A program made the translations under genes and the position numbers. DNA of 64,000 bases from Flavobacterium piscis (GTDB taxonomy: Bacteria > Bacteroidota > Bacteroidia > Flavobacteriales > Flavobacteriaceae): contig NZ_LVEN01000038.1 in the NCBI RefSeq assembly GCF_001686925.1, forward strand, positions 62,001 to 126,000, written 5' to 3'. Shown here piece by piece: positions 52,862-62,200 of the stretch (position 1 is the first letter of the stretch; the number at the start of each line of letters is the position of its first letter). The notes beneath the pieces were generated by a model. That model was not told the DNA's origin. It did no database searches and saw only the letters and a program-made list of their open reading frames with translations.

Positions 52862-53179
52862 ATGTCAAACAGTGTGTATCAAATCAACAAAGGAATTAAC
52901 CAGAGCATCGAGTTTAAAGGGTTAAAAGCGCAGTATATCTGGTATTTGGGTGGTGGTGTCATTGTGCTTATGATACTGTTTGCCATTATGTACATAGCCG
53001 GATTACCCTCTTTAATCTGTATCGGAATTATTGGTATTTCAGGAACATTGTGGGTTTTGAAAATATATAAAATGAGCCATCAATACGGTCAATATGGAAT
53101 GATGAAAGCTTTAGCGAAACGACAGATTCCAAAAGCTGTGAAATCGCAAAGCAGAAAAATATTTATGATGAAGAAATAG
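52862..53179 (+). CDS. traF: TraF, DUF4133 VirB3-like protein
   Basis: The 105-residue protein matches DUF4133. A short start leads to GINQSIEFKGLKAQYIWYL, two adjacent membrane helices (about 28-65) and a basic end (KALAKRQIPKAV). VirB3-like proteins work with the VirB4 ATPase, here TraG directly downstream. A hairpin GCTCAG/CTGAGC (53185-53202) stands between the two genes, without a T run. Confidence 0.92.
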   Translation: MSNSVYQINKGINQSIEFKGLKAQYIWYLGGGVIVLMILFAIMYIAGLPSLICIGIIGISGTLWVLKIYKMSHQYGQYGMMKALAKRQIPKAVKSQSRKIFMMKK

Positions 53180-53216
53180 AATTTGCTCAGCATTAGCTGA
53201 GCGGTAAAAAAAAAGG

Positions 53217-55682
53217 ATGATGGAAAAGATGATAGATGATATTTTACCAATTATGGATGTAGAGCACGATTGCATCCTGTCCAAACAAGGCGATGTGACA
53301 GTAGTGTTTAAAGCAGAACTGCCCGAGATATTTACCTTGTCGGATCAGGAATACGAAGCATTTCATCAGGCGTGGCTTAAAGCCATAAAGTTATTGCCGA
53401 AATTTAGTGTATTCCATAAACAGGACTGGTTTATAGACAGCAAGTTTGAACCCGATTTCACAAGTGAAGATTCGAGTTTTCTTACCCGAAGCAGTGAACG
53501 CTTTTTTAATGAACGTCCCTTTCTGGATCATTCTTGTTACATTTTTTTAACCAAAAAACCGGCAGGCAGAAAAACGTCAAGTTCCCTGTTTTCAAATTTA
53601 CTTAGAGCTTCTATTGTTCCTGAGGAAACATTAAAAGCACAATTGCGTCAGGAATTTATTGACAGTACCGGGCAATTCAGACGTATATTGGAAGACAGTG
53701 GTTTTGTGAAACTCACCCGTCTTGGTAATGATGAACTCAGAAGCCATAGTAGAAAGATTGGTATCATTGAACAATATTGTTATTTGTCTGAAAAACATAA
53801 CTCATTTGTTTTTAAAGATATTGCTTTTGATGATGGTCTTCAGGTAGGTGACAAGCACTGTCAGATTTATACGCTGGGAGATGCAGCTGATCTGCCTGCC
53901 TTATGCGGTTCTAGAATTAATTATGACCGATATTCCACCGATAAAACCAAATTCAGTATCGGATTTGCGTCAACACTTGGGCAATTGCTGTCGTGTAACC
54001 ACATTTACAACCAATATATTTTCATAGAGGATTCCCAGAAAACATTACAAAAGTTAGAGAGTAAAAGACTGCGATTACAATCCTTATCAGCCTACAGTAG
54101 GGAGAACCTGATTGCGAGAGATGCTACCAATAATTTTCTTAATGAAGCGATTAGCCAGCAACGGCTTCCTGTCAAAGCACATTTTAATGTGCTGATCTGG
54201 ACGGATAATAAAGAAGAACTCAAAGACCTGAAAAACAAAGTTTCTTCAGCATTAGCGCAGATTGATGCCGCTGCTAAACAAGAAACAGTAGGCGCAGCAC
54301 AAATATTTTGGGCAGGAATTCCCGGGAATTCCGCAGATTTCCCAATGAATGACACCTTTGATACGTTTACACAACAAGCAACATGCTTCCTGAATCTGGA
54401 AACAGGGTATCGTTCTTCCCTTAGTCCAACTGGAATTCGATTAGGAGATCGATTGACTGGAAAACCGGTTCATGTAGACATTAGCGACGAACCAGTAAAA
54501 ATGGGGATTTGTACCAATAGAAACAAATTCATACTAGGGCCTTCGGGAAGCGGTAAATCATTTTTCACCAATCATATGGTTAGAAGTTACTATGAGCAGG
54601 GAACTCATGTTGTACTTGTTGATGTCGGGCACAGCTATAAGGGACTGTGTGATATGGTTAATGGCTATTACTTTACCTACGATGAAAAGAACCCTATTAG
54701 GTTTAATCCCTTTTATATCAGTGAAGGCGATTCGCTTGATACCGAAAAAAAAGAAAGTATTAAAACATTGTTATTAGCACTCTGGAAAAAAGACAATGAA
54801 ACATTCAATCGAAGTGAATATGTTGCACTGTCTAATGCACTGCAATTGTATTATGAAAAGTTAGATAGCAATTCTGATTTGTTTCCCTGCTTTGACAGCT
54901 TTTATGAATTTCTAAAAAATGAGTTTGTATCCATATTAGAGGGTGACAAGGTAAAGGAAAAGGATTTTGATGTAAACAATTTTCTGTACGTACTGCGTCC
55001 TTACTACAAGGGAGGAGAATTTGATTACCTGCTCAACGCTACGGAGAATTTGGATCTGTTGAAAGAACGTTTTATTGTTTTTGAACTCGATAATATCAAA
55101 GACCATCCGATACTCTTTCCCGTGGTGACCATCATTATCATGGAAGTCTTTATCAGTAAAATGCGCAAGCTTAAAGGAGTCCGTAAAATGATCCTGATTG
55201 AAGAAGCCTGGAAAGCTATTGCCAAGGAAGGAATGGCAGAATATATTCGGTATTTATTCAAGACTGTTCGTAAATTCTTTGGGGAAGCCATTGTAGTGAC
55301 TCAGGAAGTAGAAGATATTATATCCTCTCCGGTCGTTAAACAGGCTATTATCAATAACAGTGACTGCAAAATACTACTGGACCAAAGCAAGTATCAAAAT
55401 AAGTTCGAACAGATTCAGGAACTGCTTGGGCTTACCGAAAAAGAAAAGGCACTCGTACTATCGGTAAACAAAGCCAATGATCCTGATAAGAAATACAAAG
55501 AAGTGTTTATCTCCCTTGGAGGTATGCAGTCTAAAGTATACCGCACCGAGGTATCCCTTGAGGAGTATTATGCCTACACAACCGAAGAAACTGAAAAAGT
55601 AAAAGTACAGGCGTATGCTAAGAAATTTGATGGAGACATCAGAAAAGGCATTGCGGCACTTGCTAATGACTTAAGAGCATAA
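53217..55682 (+). CDS. traG: TraG, VirB4-type conjugation ATPase
   Basis: The 821-residue protein is the VirB4-type ATPase of the Bacteroidota transfer system. It has Walker A GPSGSGKS near 441-448, Walker B MILIEEAWKAIAKEG near 657-670 and VVTQEVEDIISSPVVKQAII near 695. The N-terminal part matches the TraG family (FTLSDQEYEAFHQAW, FSVFHKQDWF). It powers assembly of the pilus or channel at the inner membrane. Two adjacent ATGs (53217 and 53220) are possible starts, preceded by AAAGG. It is translated after TraF. Confidence 0.95.
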   Translation: MMEKMIDDILPIMDVEHDCILSKQGDVTVVFKAELPEIFTLSDQEYEAFHQAWLKAIKLLPKFSVFHKQDWFIDSKFEPDFTSEDSSFLTRSSERFFNERPFLDHSCYIFLTKKPAGRKTSSSLFSNLLRASIVPEETLKAQLRQEFIDSTGQFRRILEDSGFVKLTRLGNDELRSHSRKIGIIEQYCYLSEKHNSFVFKDIAFDDGLQVGDKHCQIYTLGDAADLPALCGSRINYDRYSTDKTKFSIGFASTLGQLLSCNHIYNQYIFIEDSQKTLQKLESKRLRLQSLSAYSRENLIARDATNNFLNEAISQQRLPVKAHFNVLIWTDNKEELKDLKNKVSSALAQIDAAAKQETVGAAQIFWAGIPGNSADFPMNDTFDTFTQQATCFLNLETGYRSSLSPTGIRLGDRLTGKPVHVDISDEPVKMGICTNRNKFILGPSGSGKSFFTNHMVRSYYEQGTHVVLVDVGHSYKGLCDMVNGYYFTYDEKNPIRFNPFYISEGDSLDTEKKESIKTLLLALWKKDNETFNRSEYVALSNALQLYYEKLDSNSDLFPCFDSFYEFLKNEFVSILEGDKVKEKDFDVNNFLYVLRPYYKGGEFDYLLNATENLDLLKERFIVFELDNIKDHPILFPVVTIIIMEVFISKMRKLKGVRKMILIEEAWKAIAKEGMAEYIRYLFKTVRKFFGEAIVVTQEVEDIISSPVVKQAIINNSDCKILLDQSKYQNKFEQIQELLGLTEKEKALVLSVNKANDPDKKYKEVFISLGGMQSKVYRTEVSLEEYYAYTTEETEKVKVQAYAKKFDGDIRKGIAALANDLRA

Positions 55683-55710
55683 AAAATATAAAAACTAAAC
55701 AACAATACTT

Positions 55711-56397
55711 ATGAAAACAAAAAAGAAAATCATGATTTGCCTGTTGTGCTTTTTACTGATCAGCACTCCGGCAAGACCGGCAACGGTTGCAGCAATACCG
55801 ATTTTAGAAATTGTAAAAGCGGTTGCCAAAAAGGTAATTAAGGCTATTGACCTAAGGATCCAAAAACTGCAGAACAAAACGATCTGGCTGCAGAATGCGC
55901 AGAAAAAAATAGAAAATATCCTCTCCAAACTAAAGTTGGATGAGATTTCCGATTGGACTGAGAAACAAAAAGAACTCTATAAGAATTATTACGAGGAACT
56001 GGCAAAAGTTAAATCCATTATTACCTATTACCAGCGTATCAAAGATATCAGTGAAAAGCAGGTTCGTTTGGTAGATGAATATGAAAGGGCCTGGAACCTG
56101 TTTCAAAAAGATGCTCATTTTAATTCCAGCGAACTCGATTATATGCAAAGTGTGTATTCCGGAATATTAAATGAAAGCCTGAAAAACATCGATCAGATTT
56201 TCCTTGTATTGGATTCTTTTACCACACAGATGAGTGATGCCAAAAGACTGGAGATTATAAATGCTGCTGCAGATCAGATTGATGCTAATTATGATGACCT
56301 GACGCTCTTCAACAGACAGAATATACTACTGAGCCTTCAAAGAGCCAAAACAGAGCATGATGTCAAATCCGTTAAACAATTTTACGGAATTCCGTAA
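55711..56397 (+). CDS. traI: TraI-like exported transfer protein, copy 1
   Basis: The 228-residue protein has a signal peptide (about 1-24) followed by long amphipathic helices (KAIDLRIQKLQNKTIWLQN, KELYKNYYEELAKVKSIITY). The C-terminal block (VYSGILNESLKNIDQIFLVL and LSLQRAKTEHDVKSVKQFYG) is shared with the next two genes. Proteins here are usually called TraI in Bacteroidota elements and are periplasmic, possibly VirB5-like. Among the three related genes it is the most diverged. Confidence 0.75.
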   Translation: MKTKKKIMICLLCFLLISTPARPATVAAIPILEIVKAVAKKVIKAIDLRIQKLQNKTIWLQNAQKKIENILSKLKLDEISDWTEKQKELYKNYYEELAKVKSIITYYQRIKDISEKQVRLVDEYERAWNLFQKDAHFNSSELDYMQSVYSGILNESLKNIDQIFLVLDSFTTQMSDAKRLEIINAAADQIDANYDDLTLFNRQNILLSLQRAKTEHDVKSVKQFYGIP

Positions 56398-56412
56398 ACA
56401 AGTAATAAAATC

Positions 56413-57042
56413 ATGAAAAAGATATTTTTAGTAGTGCTTTTTACTGCACTGACCACAGGGAATCTTCATGCACAGGCAAAACAGCAAAGGATGCTTTTAG
56501 AGCAAATAGCAGCCCTGCAAGTCTATATCGGATATGCTCAAAAAGGCTATTCGGCAGTCAAAAAAGGACTCAATACCATAGGAGATTTCAAACGTGGAGA
56601 ATTTAATCTTCATACCGATTATCTGAATTCTCTTAAGACAGTCAATCCCAAAATAAAAAAGTATGCCAGGGTAACGGAAATTATAGAGCTCCAGACAAAA
56701 ATCATGAAAAGCTACAAAAGCTTATATCAGCAAATCCGGCAGGATGATTTGTTTCATGGAGATGAAGTCGATTATATCAGAAGGGTCTTTGAAAGGTTAA
56801 TCAAAAATTGTGATACCAATCTGGATGAGCTTCTAACAATCGTTACGGACGGAAAGTTAGAAATGAAAGATGACGAGCGAATGAAACGCATTGATATGAT
56901 TTACCAGAATATGCTGGATAACTATACTTTCTCTGAGAGCTTCAGTAATGAAACTAAAATCCTGGCTGTATCAAAAGCAACCGAATTGAAAGAAGCAAAA
57001 AACAGCCGTGTCCTGAAAGGCATTAATACTGATTTGCCATGA
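56413..57042 (+). CDS. TraI-like exported transfer protein, copy 2
   Basis: The 209-residue protein has a signal peptide (about 1-20, ending LHAQAK) and the shared C-terminal block: VDYIRRVFERLIKNCDTNLD then KMKDDERM-like sequence. It overlaps the next gene by 4 bp (ATGA), indicating coupling. Like its neighbours it is helical and probably periplasmic. The role within the transfer apparatus is not established. Confidence 0.72.
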   Translation: MKKIFLVVLFTALTTGNLHAQAKQQRMLLEQIAALQVYIGYAQKGYSAVKKGLNTIGDFKRGEFNLHTDYLNSLKTVNPKIKKYARVTEIIELQTKIMKSYKSLYQQIRQDDLFHGDEVDYIRRVFERLIKNCDTNLDELLTIVTDGKLEMKDDERMKRIDMIYQNMLDNYTFSESFSNETKILAVSKATELKEAKNSRVLKGINTDLP

Positions 57043-57674
57043 AAAAATTATTGATTATAGGAATTGTGTTTACCGGATTGCTATTTCCATCCCAGATAAC
57101 CGCTCAAAAACAGGAAATCCAGCAATTGATTTTGAACATAGAGAAGTTAGCCCAGTTCAAACAGATTTTAAAGGATATGAAAAAGGGCTATGAAATACTA
57201 AGTGGAGGTTATAATACGGTAAAAGATTTGTCTGAAGGAAATTTCAACCTTCATGAAACATTTCTTGATGCGCTCATGCAGGTTAGCCCCACAGTTAAGA
57301 ATTACAGGCGTATAGGTGACATTGTGAATTATCAGGTGCTGCTGGTAAAAGAATACAAGTCCGCTTTTAGCCGCTTTAGTAATAGTGAAAATTTCAATGC
57401 TGAAGAAATTGCCTATTTCGAAAGGGTATACAATAATCTTTTTAAGCAAAGTCTTAGAAATCTTGATGAATTGACCTCGGTGATTACCGCTAATAAAATG
57501 CGAATGTCAGATGATGAAAGGCTAGCCGCTATTGACAAAATATATGCAGATATGCAGGACAAACTTTTGTTCCTGAGAAACTTCAACAATAATACTGCTG
57601 TACTGGCTTTGCAACGTGCAAAAGAGCGTAATGATAGTCAAGCAATGCGTAATATTTATAAGTTAAATAACTAA
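57039..57674 (+). CDS. TraI-like exported transfer protein, copy 3
   Basis: The 211-residue protein has a signal peptide (about 1-22, ending ITAQKQ) and the same layout as the previous gene, with IAYFERVYNNLFKQSLRNLD then RMSDDERLAAIDKIYADMQD. It is closer to copy 2 than to copy 1. The start overlaps copy 2's stop. Tandem duplication followed by divergence is the simplest origin. Confidence 0.72.
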   Translation: MKKLLIIGIVFTGLLFPSQITAQKQEIQQLILNIEKLAQFKQILKDMKKGYEILSGGYNTVKDLSEGNFNLHETFLDALMQVSPTVKNYRRIGDIVNYQVLLVKEYKSAFSRFSNSENFNAEEIAYFERVYNNLFKQSLRNLDELTSVITANKMRMSDDERLAAIDKIYADMQDKLLFLRNFNNNTAVLALQRAKERNDSQAMRNIYKLNN

Positions 57675-57686
57675 ATATCCACCGTT

Positions 57687-58883
57687 ATGATAAAGATAAA
57701 TAAGCAAATAATACTTGTTCTTCTTACAATGATATTTCCATTTACGATCCAGGCACAAGGAATTGCAGACGACATGAACGGTCTGCATAGTGTATTGGAA
57801 CAATTGTATGATGAAATGATGCCTTTATGCAGTAACCTAATTGGCGTTGGACAAGGACTTGCCGGTTTTGCAGCTATGTGGTATATCGCCTCAAGAGTCT
57901 GGAGACATATCGCAAGTGCTGAACCCATAGATTTCTATCCACTCTTTCGTCCTTTTGTTATCGGATTTTGCATTATGATTTTTCCCTCTGTCCTCTATAT
58001 GATCAATGGTGTAATGAAACCTACCGTTACAGCAACTGCTGCAATGGTAGAAGGATCGAATAAAGCGATTGAAAGACTGCTTAAAGAAAAAGAAGAAGCA
58101 CTCAAAGAAACAGATCCCTGGAAAATGTATGTGGGTTCGACAGGAAGCGGCGATCAGGATAAATGGTACCGCTATACACATGATGATGCAGATCCAAGTG
58201 GTCAGGGAATGCTGGATGGTATTGGAAATGATATCAAATTTGCCATGAGCAAGGCCTCTTATAATTTCCGCAATTCAGTAAAGGAGTGGATGAGCGAGGT
58301 ACTGCGTGTATTATTTGAAGCTGCTTCCCTGTGCATCGATACACTGCGGACTTTTCAATTGGTGGTACTATCTATTTTAGGTCCAATCGTTTTTGGCATT
58401 TCGGTCTTCGATGGTTTTCAACATACCCTTACCGTCTGGCTGGCACGTTACATCAACATCTATCTGTGGCTTCCCGTGGCTAACATATTTGGAAGCATCA
58501 TCGGAAAAATTCAAGAGAATATGCTCAAAATTGATATTGCACAAGCTGGAGAATATGGGGATACTTTCTTTAGCAGGACTGATGTTGCCTATTTGGTCTT
58601 TATGATTATTGGGATTATTGGCTATTTCACTGTTCCTTCTGTTGCCAATTACATTGTTCATGCCGGAGGCGGCGGTGCACTTGGACAAAAAGTAACCAGT
58701 ATGTTTAGTAATTCCACAACTTCCGTGGTCAATACTGCATCTCAAGGAACTACAATGGTAGCTGATGCTATGGGGAATGCTGCCGGACGTATGTATCAAA
58801 GCATGTCTGATTCCGGTAATTCTGCTCCTTACTTCAAGGACAAGGACAATTATATGGCTGACAAATTAAAAGGTAAATCTTAA
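57687..58883 (+). CDS. traJ: TraJ, VirB6-like inner-membrane protein
   Basis: The 398-residue protein has a signal-like N-terminus and several membrane segments (for example GQGLAGFAAMWYIASRVW near 52-70 and FVIGFCIMIFPSVLYMI near 90-106). The middle region is charged, and more helices follow (LVVLSILGPIVFGISVFDGF, VAYLVFMIIGIIGYFTVP). The family is TraJ of Bacteroidota conjugative transposons, the VirB6-like channel component. It lies 12 bp after copy 3 and 17 bp before traK. Confidence 0.9.
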   Translation: MIKINKQIILVLLTMIFPFTIQAQGIADDMNGLHSVLEQLYDEMMPLCSNLIGVGQGLAGFAAMWYIASRVWRHIASAEPIDFYPLFRPFVIGFCIMIFPSVLYMINGVMKPTVTATAAMVEGSNKAIERLLKEKEEALKETDPWKMYVGSTGSGDQDKWYRYTHDDADPSGQGMLDGIGNDIKFAMSKASYNFRNSVKEWMSEVLRVLFEAASLCIDTLRTFQLVVLSILGPIVFGISVFDGFQHTLTVWLARYINIYLWLPVANIFGSIIGKIQENMLKIDIAQAGEYGDTFFSRTDVAYLVFMIIGIIGYFTVPSVANYIVHAGGGGALGQKVTSMFSNSTTSVVNTASQGTTMVADAMGNAAGRMYQSMSDSGNSAPYFKDKDNYMADKLKGKS

Positions 58884-58900
58884 CCCTAAATTCAAAGTTT

Positions 58901-59521
58901 ATGTTTAGCAAAATGAAAAATATTGACACCGCCTTTCGACATGTTCGCGGATTTACCATGCTGGTCATTACGGGCTGTATTTTAATTAGCTGCTTTTCAC
59001 TTTATAAAAGTTTCTCGCTGGTATCTCAAATGCAAAACAAGGTTTATATACTGGCTAACGGAAAAGCACTTGAAGCCTATGCTTCAGACCGAAAAGACAA
59101 CATTCCTGTAGAGGCAAGAGATCATGTAAAAACGTTCCATAAACTGTTTTTTACACTTGACCCGGATGATAAAGTCATTAAAAGCAATGTAACAAAGGCT
59201 CTTTATCTGGCGGATGACAGTGCCAAACGGGTCTATGATGATTTAAAGGAAAATGGTTACTACTCCGGCATTATATCAGGGAACGTCAGCCAGACCATAC
59301 AGATTGACAGTGTGACTATTGATCTTAACAACTATCCGTATGGATTCCGATGTTATGCTACTCAAAATATCATTCGTACCACCAGTATTGCGCATCGAAA
59401 CCTTATAACAGAAGGCAACCTTCGCAATGTATCGAGAAGTGACAACAATCCGCATGGCTTTTTAATCGAGCGATGGAATACTATTGAGAATCGGGACATA
59501 AGTACTGAAAATAGAAAATAA
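58901..59521 (+). CDS. traK: TraK, VirB8-like protein
   Basis: The 206-residue protein has a short cytoplasmic start (MKNIDTAFRHVRGF), one membrane helix (about 19-38) and a periplasmic domain ending in the LIERWNTIENRDI stretch. This is the TraK family, equivalent to VirB8, which links the inner-membrane platform to the periplasmic part of the channel. Length and position are normal. Confidence 0.92.
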   Translation: MFSKMKNIDTAFRHVRGFTMLVITGCILISCFSLYKSFSLVSQMQNKVYILANGKALEAYASDRKDNIPVEARDHVKTFHKLFFTLDPDDKVIKSNVTKALYLADDSAKRVYDDLKENGYYSGIISGNVSQTIQIDSVTIDLNNYPYGFRCYATQNIIRTTSIAHRNLITEGNLRNVSRSDNNPHGFLIERWNTIENRDISTENRK

Positions 59522-59534
59522 TAAACTACTGATT

Positions 59535-60020
59535 ATGAAACTCACTTTTAAAAGAAAGAGTAATGCTATTACAGGTACTAAAAATAGTATCTGGGAGAAA
59601 TTTGAACAGGCCAATCTTCGATTGCAATATAAGTGTGCACAATGGCTAGAGCGTAAAACGTCTCATTTTTCACGATTCAATTGGATTGTAGTCCTATTCA
59701 CTTTTATAGTGTTTACAGGAGGTTGCAGTATTTATCTAATTGTGAATAGCTTTTCAAATAATAAATCTAGAAATATAACAATAGCCCCGATTACCAAACC
59801 AACCAATCATATATCCTTAAAAAAAAAGCCTCCTGAACTCAATACGATTATTAGTAAAACAGAATTTGAAAAAATCACAAGTTTTAGGAAACATATGGAT
59901 AGTCTGGGCCGCAGTCCGACAGGAAAAAAAACTTATGACAATATTATGTCAAACCGTCCCGGACTTCTGGACAGTTTAACAATAATAGAAAATTATTATT
60001 ACTCACATCTTAAAAATTAA
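59535..60020 (+). CDS. Small single-helix transfer protein (TraL position)
   Basis: The 161-residue protein has a basic cytoplasmic start, one membrane helix (about 53-76, NWIVVLFTFIVFTGGCSIYL) and a short periplasmic tail. It stands between traK and traM, where a small membrane protein (TraL or unnamed) is usual in these operons. I do not see a firm family match, so no symbol is given. It starts 13 bp after traK and ends 4 bp before traM. Confidence 0.68.
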   Translation: MKLTFKRKSNAITGTKNSIWEKFEQANLRLQYKCAQWLERKTSHFSRFNWIVVLFTFIVFTGGCSIYLIVNSFSNNKSRNITIAPITKPTNHISLKKKPPELNTIISKTEFEKITSFRKHMDSLGRSPTGKKTYDNIMSNRPGLLDSLTIIENYYYSHLKN

Positions 60021-60024
60021 TATC

Positions 60025-61308
60025 ATGGAACAAAACACAAAATCATTAAAGGCCTTAAAATATCGTAAGATGCTCTTGGTACTGCCAATATTGGCTTTGC
60101 CATTTCTGACTGCCATATTTTGGGCATTGGGCGGTGGAAAAATGGATGCTGCCAACCAGGCAGCACCACAGCAAAAAGGTTTTAATCTAAAACTACCCAA
60201 TGCGAACCTGAAAGAAGGACTTCCACTCGATAAAATGAATTATTACGATCTGGCTGCCCTTGATTCGGCAAAGCTTGATGAACTTATCAAAAAAGACCCC
60301 AACTATTTGAGCCAGTCCTTTCAGATTGATTCTACTGAGGACAGAAGTGCTGTTACTCAAACAAAAGAACAACATGGTTTAAATAAATCCGTTTATCGCG
60401 ATCCAAACGAAGAAAAAGTGCATCAAAAATTGGAAGCATTGCAAAAAGCAATCAATACGCCAGTATCAGTCCCAGAGCAAAACAGTGATTATGCCAGATA
60501 TACAAAATCAAATGAATCCTCAATCCATTCCAATGATGTGGACAGGCTGGAACAAATGATGCAATCTATGAATGAAGAGCAGGAAAGTCAGGATCCGGAA
60601 CTGCAGCAACTCGGTGGAATGCTGGAGAGTATTTTGGATATCCAACATCCGGGCAGGGTACAGGAAAAATTAAAAAAAGCTTCCGAGGCTCAGCGTGGAC
60701 AAGTCTTTACCATTTCCACCAAAGCGTATGAAGATCCTGTTTCTTCTTTACAAAGCAAAACAATGAACAGTTCTGAGTATAAACAGAATGGTTTTTACTC
60801 TTTAGACGAACTAGAAAATGATGATTCAATGCAGAATGCTGTAGAAGCCATTATTCATGAAACACAAACAATTGTAAATGGCTCGACAGTTAAATTCCGA
60901 CTCATGAATGACATATTTATAAATGGCATTAAAATTTCAAAAGACAATTTTTTGTTTGGAACAGCTTCGTTAAAGGGAGAAAGGCTAACAATCAACATTA
61001 GTAGTATTAGATACAACAACTCCTTATTTCCGGTGGATTTGTCTGTTTACGACATGGATGGACTTGTTGGTATATATATTCCGGGAGCCATTAATCGTGA
61101 TGTCGCCAAAGCATCCGCTGATCGCTCCATGCAAACTTTAGGAGTTGCATCACTAGACGATTCCTGGGGGGCTCAGGCAGCTGGAGCGGGAATTGAAGCG
61201 GCTAAAAGCCTGCTAAGTAAAAAAGTAAAACTAGTTAAAGTAGTTGTAAAAGCAGGTTATAAGGTACTGCTGCATGATGAAAAACAGAAACAAAAAGATT
61301 CCAATTAA
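60025..61308 (+). CDS. traM: TraM, VirB10-like protein
   Basis: The 427-residue protein has a short basic start, one membrane helix (about 13-36), a long polar linker with coiled-coil-like parts (about 60-230) and a C-terminal domain with VKFRLMNDIFINGIKISKDN, then LTINISSIRYNNSLFPVDLS and YDMDGLVGIYIPG. This is the TraM family of Bacteroidota conjugative transposons, corresponding to VirB10, which spans the periplasm and gates the channel. It is followed by traN after 18 bp. Confidence 0.92.
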   Translation: MEQNTKSLKALKYRKMLLVLPILALPFLTAIFWALGGGKMDAANQAAPQQKGFNLKLPNANLKEGLPLDKMNYYDLAALDSAKLDELIKKDPNYLSQSFQIDSTEDRSAVTQTKEQHGLNKSVYRDPNEEKVHQKLEALQKAINTPVSVPEQNSDYARYTKSNESSIHSNDVDRLEQMMQSMNEEQESQDPELQQLGGMLESILDIQHPGRVQEKLKKASEAQRGQVFTISTKAYEDPVSSLQSKTMNSSEYKQNGFYSLDELENDDSMQNAVEAIIHETQTIVNGSTVKFRLMNDIFINGIKISKDNFLFGTASLKGERLTINISSIRYNNSLFPVDLSVYDMDGLVGIYIPGAINRDVAKASADRSMQTLGVASLDDSWGAQAAGAGIEAAKSLLSKKVKLVKVVVKAGYKVLLHDEKQKQKDSN

Positions 61309-61326
61309 AAACTAAAAAAGATACAG

Positions 61327-62172
61327 ATGAAAAATTTTAAACTATTGGTGATGGGGCATCTATTATTTATGACCATCAGTGTATTGGCACAACAAACAAG
61401 TAAAAACCGTTTATCTAAAACAGAATCAGATTCTTTAATGATAGCCTATTCAAAAACGACCAATATTGTATTTCCTTTTGCCATAAAAAGTGTCGACAAA
61501 GGAAGTCCCGACATATTGGTACAAAAAGCAAAAGGTCTTGAAAACATCCTTCAGGTTAAGGCAGCTCAAAAGGGATTTTTTCAGACCAATCTTACGGTCG
61601 TGACTGCAGATGGTAAACTCTACTCTTTCGTGCTGGATTATAATGAAGATTTCCCGCAGCTGAATCTTACGCTGAATAAAACTAAGCCAGATGGACAGGA
61701 AATTTATTTTTCAGATGAAATTATTAATGATCAGGATATTGAGGAATATTCAAAATTAGCGCTATACGACAAAAAAAAGCTGCGAGGTCAAAAGGAAAGT
61801 AAATACGATATTGATTTTAGGCTCAATGGAATTTTTATTCGTGACGAAGTAATGTATTATAGGATAAAGATAACCAACAATTCTAAAATCAATTATGAGA
61901 TAGACCAGCTTCGTTTTTTTATTCGCGACACTAAAAAAATAAAACGTACTGCTTCACAGGAAATTGAAATTACGCCCATTTATATGCTGAATGATATTGA
62001 TAAAATTCAAGCTGAAGCAGAAAACATCTTTGTGTTTGCGCTGCCAAAATTTACAATTCCGGAAAAAAAATATTTAGCCATACAGCTAATGGAGAAAAAT
62101 GGCGGCAGACATTTAGAAGAACATGTCAAGAATACAAAACTGGTACAGGTGACTGTACTTCCCAAACTATAA
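61327..62172 (+). CDS. traN: TraN, VirB9-like outer-membrane-associated protein
   Basis: The 281-residue protein has a signal peptide (about 1-21, ending VLAQQ) and the TraN layout: TNIVFPFAIKSVDKGSPDIL, LTVVTADGKLYSFVLDYN, and a late immunoglobulin-like domain with INYEIDQLRFFIRD. It corresponds to VirB9, which forms the outer part of the channel with TraM. It is the last standard tra gene visible; traO and others would be expected further on. Confidence 0.92.
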   Translation: MKNFKLLVMGHLLFMTISVLAQQTSKNRLSKTESDSLMIAYSKTTNIVFPFAIKSVDKGSPDILVQKAKGLENILQVKAAQKGFFQTNLTVVTADGKLYSFVLDYNEDFPQLNLTLNKTKPDGQEIYFSDEIINDQDIEEYSKLALYDKKKLRGQKESKYDIDFRLNGIFIRDEVMYYRIKITNNSKINYEIDQLRFFIRDTKKIKRTASQEIEITPIYMLNDIDKIQAEAENIFVFALPKFTIPEKKYLAIQLMEKNGGRHLEEHVKNTKLVQVTVLPKL

Positions 62173-62200
62173 ATTATTTAATAATTAAAAAATTGAAATC

